Positions 30,770-33,295 of a DNA stretch of 33,295 bases are shown piece after piece. Both the position numbers and the translations under genes were made by a program. The notes beneath the pieces are model-generated. The model made no database searches. It saw nothing but the letters and a program-made list of their open reading frames with translations, and was not told the DNA's origin. The first letter of the stretch is position 1; each line of letters opens with the position of its first letter. Origin of the DNA: Phenylobacterium sp. (GTDB lineage: Bacteria > Pseudomonadota > Alphaproteobacteria > Caulobacterales > Caulobacteraceae); assembly GCF_030646615.1 (NCBI RefSeq), contig NZ_JAUSLG010000009.1, forward strand, positions 1 to 33,295, written 5' to 3'.

Positions 30770-31846
30770 TCAGCCGAACTCGTCCTCAAGGGCTGAAAGG
30801 CGGGCGGCCTGGTCCTCGGCGATCAGCGGACCGATCACATCGTCCAGGGCCTCGCCCTCGATCACCTTGGCGAGGTTGTAGAGGGTCAGGTTGATCCGGT
30901 GGTCGGTCACTCGGCCTTGCGGAAAATTGTAGGTGCGGATGCGCTCGGACCGGTCGCCGGAGCCCACCTGACTCTTGCGGGCGTCGGCGCGGGCGGTGTC
31001 CAGGGCTTCGCGCTGCTGGTCATAGAGCCTGGCCTTCAGCACCTTCAGCGCCCGGGCCCTGTTCTGGTGCTGGGACTTCTCCGACGAGGTCACCACGATG
31101 CCGGAGGGCAGGTGGGTGATGCGGACGGCGGAGTCGGTCTTGTTCACGTGCTGGCCGCCGGAGCCCGAGGCGCGATAGGTGTCGATCCGCAGGTCGGCGT
31201 CATTGATCTCGATCTCCACGTCCTCGACCTCGGGCAGGACGGCCACGGTGGCCGCCGAGGTGTGGATCCGCCCTCCGGCCTCGGTCTCGGGCACCCGTTG
31301 CACCCGGTGCACGCCGCTCTCGTATTTCAGCCGGCCGAACACCCCGTCGCCGGTGATCGAGGCGATGATCTCCTTGTAGCCGCCGACCTCACCCTCGGAG
31401 ACGGAGTCGATCTCCACCCGCCAGCCCTGGGTCTGGGCGTAGCGCTGGTACATGCGGAAAAGGTCGCCGGCGAACAGGGCGGCTTCGTCGCCGCCGGTGC
31501 CGGCGCGGACCTCCAGGATGGCCGAGGCGTTCTCGTCCTTGTCCTTGGGGGCCAGCAGCAGGGCCACCTGGCGTTCCAGCTCGGGCAGGCGGGCCTGGAG
31601 CTCGGCCAGTTCCTCCCGGGCGAGGCCGGCCATTTCGCGGTCGCTGGCCGCGGCCATCTGTTCCAGCTCCGGCGCCTCGGCCCGGGCCTTCACCAGGGTT
31701 TCCACCGCCTCGGCCACGGGACGCAGCTCGGCATGCTCCTTGGAGAGTCGGACGATCTCGGCGCCGTCGCTGGCCGCGCCCATCCGCGCTTCGATCTCGT
31801 GGAAGCGGTCGAGCACCTGGTCGAGGCGGGCCTGGGGAAGTCGCAC
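30770..31846 (-). CDS. prfA: Peptide chain release factor 1
   Basis: 358-residue RF1, which reads UAA and UAG. The domain I coiled coil is at about 1-100, the Pro-x-Thr type anticodon region falls at about 180-200 ([20 protein letters not shown]) and GGQ at 230-232 in [15 protein letters not shown], the target of PrmC. The C-terminal [24 protein letters not shown] is typical. The start is GTG at 31846 with AGGTGA upstream; the usual N terminus [15 protein letters not shown] fits. It is part of the leftward series with the DUF4167 gene and prmC at its far end. Confidence 0.97.
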   Translation of the reverse strand: MRLPQARLDQVLDRFHEIEARMGAASDGAEIVRLSKEHAELRPVAEAVETLVKARAEAPELEQMAAASDREMAGLAREELAELQARLPELERQVALLLAPKDKDENASAILEVRAGTGGDEAALFAGDLFRMYQRYAQTQGWRVEIDSVSEGEVGGYKEIIASITGDGVFGRLKYESGVHRVQRVPETEAGGRIHTSAATVAVLPEVEDVEIEINDADLRIDTYRASGSGGQHVNKTDSAVRITHLPSGIVVTSSEKSQHQNRARALKVLKARLYDQQREALDTARADARKSQVGSGDRSERIRTYNFPQGRVTDHRINLTLYNLAKVIEGEALDDVIGPLIAEDQAARLSALEDEFG

Positions 31847-31954
31847 TTTGGATTGTCACCTGAACATCTGGGGACGCCTATCTAGCGTCGCGCGCAGTCT
31901 GGGACAAACCTCCCGCGCCGACCTGCGGCCGGGACTCCATCGGATCGTGGGAAA

Positions 31955-31982
31955 AGGGGCCGCGCAAGAGGGCGCGGCCCCT
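31955..31982 (-). terminator. Intrinsic terminator of the beta-rich gene
   Basis: On the minus strand AGGGGCCGCGC (complement of 31972-31982) and GCGCGGCCCCT (complement of 31955-31965) form an 11-bp stem with a 6-nt loop, followed by TTTTCCC. It starts 6 nt past the stop of the gene at 31989-32285, which suggests prfA beyond it has its own promoter in 31847-31954. Confidence 0.8.
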
Positions 31983-31988
31983 CTGTTC

Positions 31989-32285
31989 TCAGGCGCGGAC
32001 GCCGGTCATCGGCGCGCTGCCGAAGGCGCCGAGCTTCACATTGCCGTTCATGGCGTCGCCTTCGACCTTGGCTTCGAACTCCAGGGTCATGGGCATGGGT
32101 TGGGTGATCTGGGTGGACCAGGTCAGGGTGTCGCCATTGACCTTACCCTCGACGCTCTGCGTGCCCATCTGACCGGAGGTGGTGCCGGTGAAGGTGTCGC
32201 CGCTGGTGGTGATGACGGCGTCGACCGTCTGGGCGCCCATGGGCGTGTTGATGGTGATCTTCCAGTTGCCGTCTGCTGCGGACAT
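31989..32285 (-). CDS. Small beta-rich protein of unknown function
   Basis: 98-residue protein without signal peptide or membrane helix. It is built of alternating beta strands with Gly/Thr turns (WKITINTPMGAQTVDAVITT, DTFTGTTSGQMGTQSVEGKV, GDTLTWSTQITQPMPMTLEF, EGDAMNGNVKLGAFGSAPMTG), which looks like a small beta barrel or sandwich. I have no family name. The start ATG at 32285 is chosen over 32303 because GGGGAGGACGTC stands directly before it. A terminator follows the gene at once, and the winged-helix-like gene is 70 nt upstream, so it may be transcribed alone. Confidence 0.7.
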   Translation of the reverse strand: MSAADGNWKITINTPMGAQTVDAVITTSGDTFTGTTSGQMGTQSVEGKVNGDTLTWSTQITQPMPMTLEFEAKVEGDAMNGNVKLGAFGSAPMTGVRA

Positions 32286-32355
32286 GACGTCCTCCCCATT
32301 CATGGAGCCGGCACCTAATCAAGCGGCGGGGACGGGCGCAAGCATGACCCTGACG

Positions 32356-32820
32356 TCAACCTCCGGGGGTTTCGGACTCCCCCAGCGAGACGCCGGCCTG
32401 GCGAAGCCGGGCGAGAATCTCGATCAGGCGGCCATAGGTGTCGTTGGCGCCCGACAGCATCTCGGCGCGGGTAAAGACCGCCGAAGGCACGACCAGGCCC
32501 AGATCGCGGCGCTCGATCATGCCCACCTCGATCAGGGCCGCCACATAGGGATCCTGGACGTGTCGCGGCAGGCAAAGGCGGGCGGCCAGTTCAGCCTCGC
32601 TGATCGGCCGGCGCTGGCTATCAGGCGGAATGTCGTGAAGGGCGGCGTAGCGGTCGGTGGTGGCTCGCAGGTGGGCGGTGTTGGCGGTCCAGACGCCGGT
32701 AAACACCAGCAGGGAAATCAGGTCTCCCCCATATCTGTGGGCCATGTCGCTGAGCAGATCGACCAGCTCGAACGCCAGGAGGCGGCCAGTCAGCCGGCGA
32801 TTGTCCGGGGGGGAGGGCAT
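32356..32820 (-). CDS. Hypothetical protein with a winged-helix-like region
   Basis: 154-residue protein. The segment PISEAELAARLCLPRHVQDPYVAALIEVGMIERRDLGLVVPS (in pieces over about residues 70-112) has the helix-turn-helix and wing pattern of a winged-helix domain. N-terminal residues 10-35 (GRLLAFELVDLLSDMAHRYG) and the C-terminal helix (TYGRLIEILARLRQAGV) are amphipathic. The start is the ATG at 32820; the frame continues upstream to 33027 but there it is antisense or out of frame to ispG. It lies 40 nt after the ispG stop, same strand. Function unknown, perhaps a DNA-binding regulator. Confidence 0.65.
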   Translation of the reverse strand: MPSPPDNRRLTGRLLAFELVDLLSDMAHRYGGDLISLLVFTGVWTANTAHLRATTDRYAALHDIPPDSQRRPISEAELAARLCLPRHVQDPYVAALIEVGMIERRDLGLVVPSAVFTRAEMLSGANDTYGRLIEILARLRQAGVSLGESETPGG

Positions 32821-32860
32821 GGGCAAGCAACTCGTGGGATGGGAAAAAGGCGCCCCGCGG

Positions 32861-33295
32861 CTATTCGGCGGCGGCCAGCTCAGCAGCCTGGGCGGCGGCG
32901 AGCTCAGCCGCGCGGGCCTCCACCAGCTCGACGATGTGGTCGACCATGTGCTCGTTGTCCATCTTATGGTCGGGCTTGCCGGCCATATAGACCATGCCTG
33001 AGCCCTTGCCCCCGCCGGTGAAGCCAAGGTCGGTCATCAGCGCCTCGCCGGGACCGTTCACCACGCAGCCGATGATCGACAGGCTCATGGGGGTGGAGAT
33101 GTGGGCCAGGCGGCTCTCCAGGGCCTCCACCGTCTTGATGACGTTGAAGCCCTGACGGGCGCAGGACGGGCAGGCGATGATGTTCACGCCCCGGTGGCGC
33201 AGGCCCAGCGCCTTGAGCATGTCGAAGCCGACCTTGATCTCCTCGACCGGATCGGCGGCCAGGCTGACGCGGATGGTGTCGCCGATCCCGGCCCA
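32861..33295 (-). CDS. ispG: 4-hydroxy-3-methylbut-2-enyl diphosphate synthase IspG, 3' part (5' end outside window)
   Basis: The visible 144 C-terminal residues belong to the flavodoxin/ferredoxin-type IspG of the non-mevalonate isoprenoid pathway, which reduces methylerythritol cyclodiphosphate. 4Fe-4S ligands are visible in [10 protein letters not shown] (two Cys) and in [10 protein letters not shown], followed by the conserved Glu. The frame is open to the last base ([20 protein letters not shown]), so the gene continues past the right edge. The C terminus ends in an Ala/Glu-rich stretch ([19 protein letters not shown]). The stop lies 40 nt before the winged-helix-like gene. Identification is certain. 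Confidence 0.97.
   Translation of the reverse strand, partial: WAGIGDTIRVSLAADPVEEIKVGFDMLKALGLRHRGVNIIACPSCARQGFNVIKTVEALESRLAHISTPMSLSIIGCVVNGPGEALMTDLGFTGGGKGSGMVYMAGKPDHKMDNEHMVDHIVELVEARAAELAAAQAAELAAAE

Noticed and set aside
32821..33027. Upstream extension of the winged-helix-like gene to 33027
   Set aside because: It would overlap the end of ispG in another frame and adds a Ser/Trp/Pro-rich stretch unlike the rest. The ATG at 32820 fits the gap after ispG.

Overview
The window is GC-rich, densely coded chromosomal DNA of an alphaproteobacterium. A TonB-dependent receptor, a DUF4167 protein, a DUF2125 protein, a DUF6894 protein, a chorismate mutase/hisC/tyrC cluster and the order ftsE-ftsX-ydcF-plsC all fit Caulobacterales, and Phenylobacterium or Caulobacter would be my first guess (inference from gene content and style only). 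I found no phage, insertion sequence, integrase, CRISPR array, tRNA or rRNA. Both ends cut genes: thiC loses its 5' part at the left edge and ispG loses its 5' part at the right edge.

Layout. 1-4.2 kb: end of thiC, a DUF421 membrane protein, an 85-bp palindromic repeat element, a small two-helix membrane protein and an exported S9 peptidase. 4.2-12.6 kb: a run of mostly short, singly transcribed accessory genes (DUF1428, YaiI, a small hydrophilic protein, a DUF4267-like membrane protein with a zinc alcohol dehydrogenase, a Crp/Fnr regulator, DUF6894, DGPF/YciI, an acidic unknown, an epoxide-hydrolase-fold protein, GST, nitroreductase, an ArsR-type regulator with a small membrane protein, and a MazG-like protein). 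This looks like a stress and detoxification neighbourhood, and some of it carries GGAAC motifs resembling EcfG-type general stress promoters. 12.6-16 kb: a second 85-bp element, then an aromatic amino acid operon read leftwards (chorismate mutase, hisC, tyrC, SMR transporter) with 1-nt overlaps. 16-18.4 kb: DUF2125 protein, ChaC-type cyclotransferase and the acyltransferase that ends the next operon.

18.4-22.1 kb: ftsE-ftsX-ydcF-plsC leftwards, with a zinc-ribbon/DUF3426 membrane protein and a phosphoribosyltransferase diverging rightwards. 22.1-26.6 kb: ArfB ribosome rescue factor, a CBS-domain CNNM/CorC-type membrane protein, a Zur-like Fur regulator and a divergent TonB receptor with a His/Asp-rich loop. 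Between the last two lies a near-perfect 18-bp palindrome matching the style of a Zur box, so this is very probably a zinc uptake locus. A long bidirectional terminator hairpin follows. 26.6-33.3 kb: a leftward translation-linked series (ispG, a winged-helix-like protein, a beta-rich small protein, prfA, MOSC protein, prmC, DUF4167 protein), into which one rightward YihY/BrkB gene is inserted.

I did not find a clearly new multi-gene system. The observations most worth checking are the two 85-bp composite palindromic elements with identical geometry but different arm sequences, the Zur/receptor locus, the candidate EcfG promoters, and the chorismate mutase with a C-terminal domain that looks like a degenerate prephenate dehydratase.
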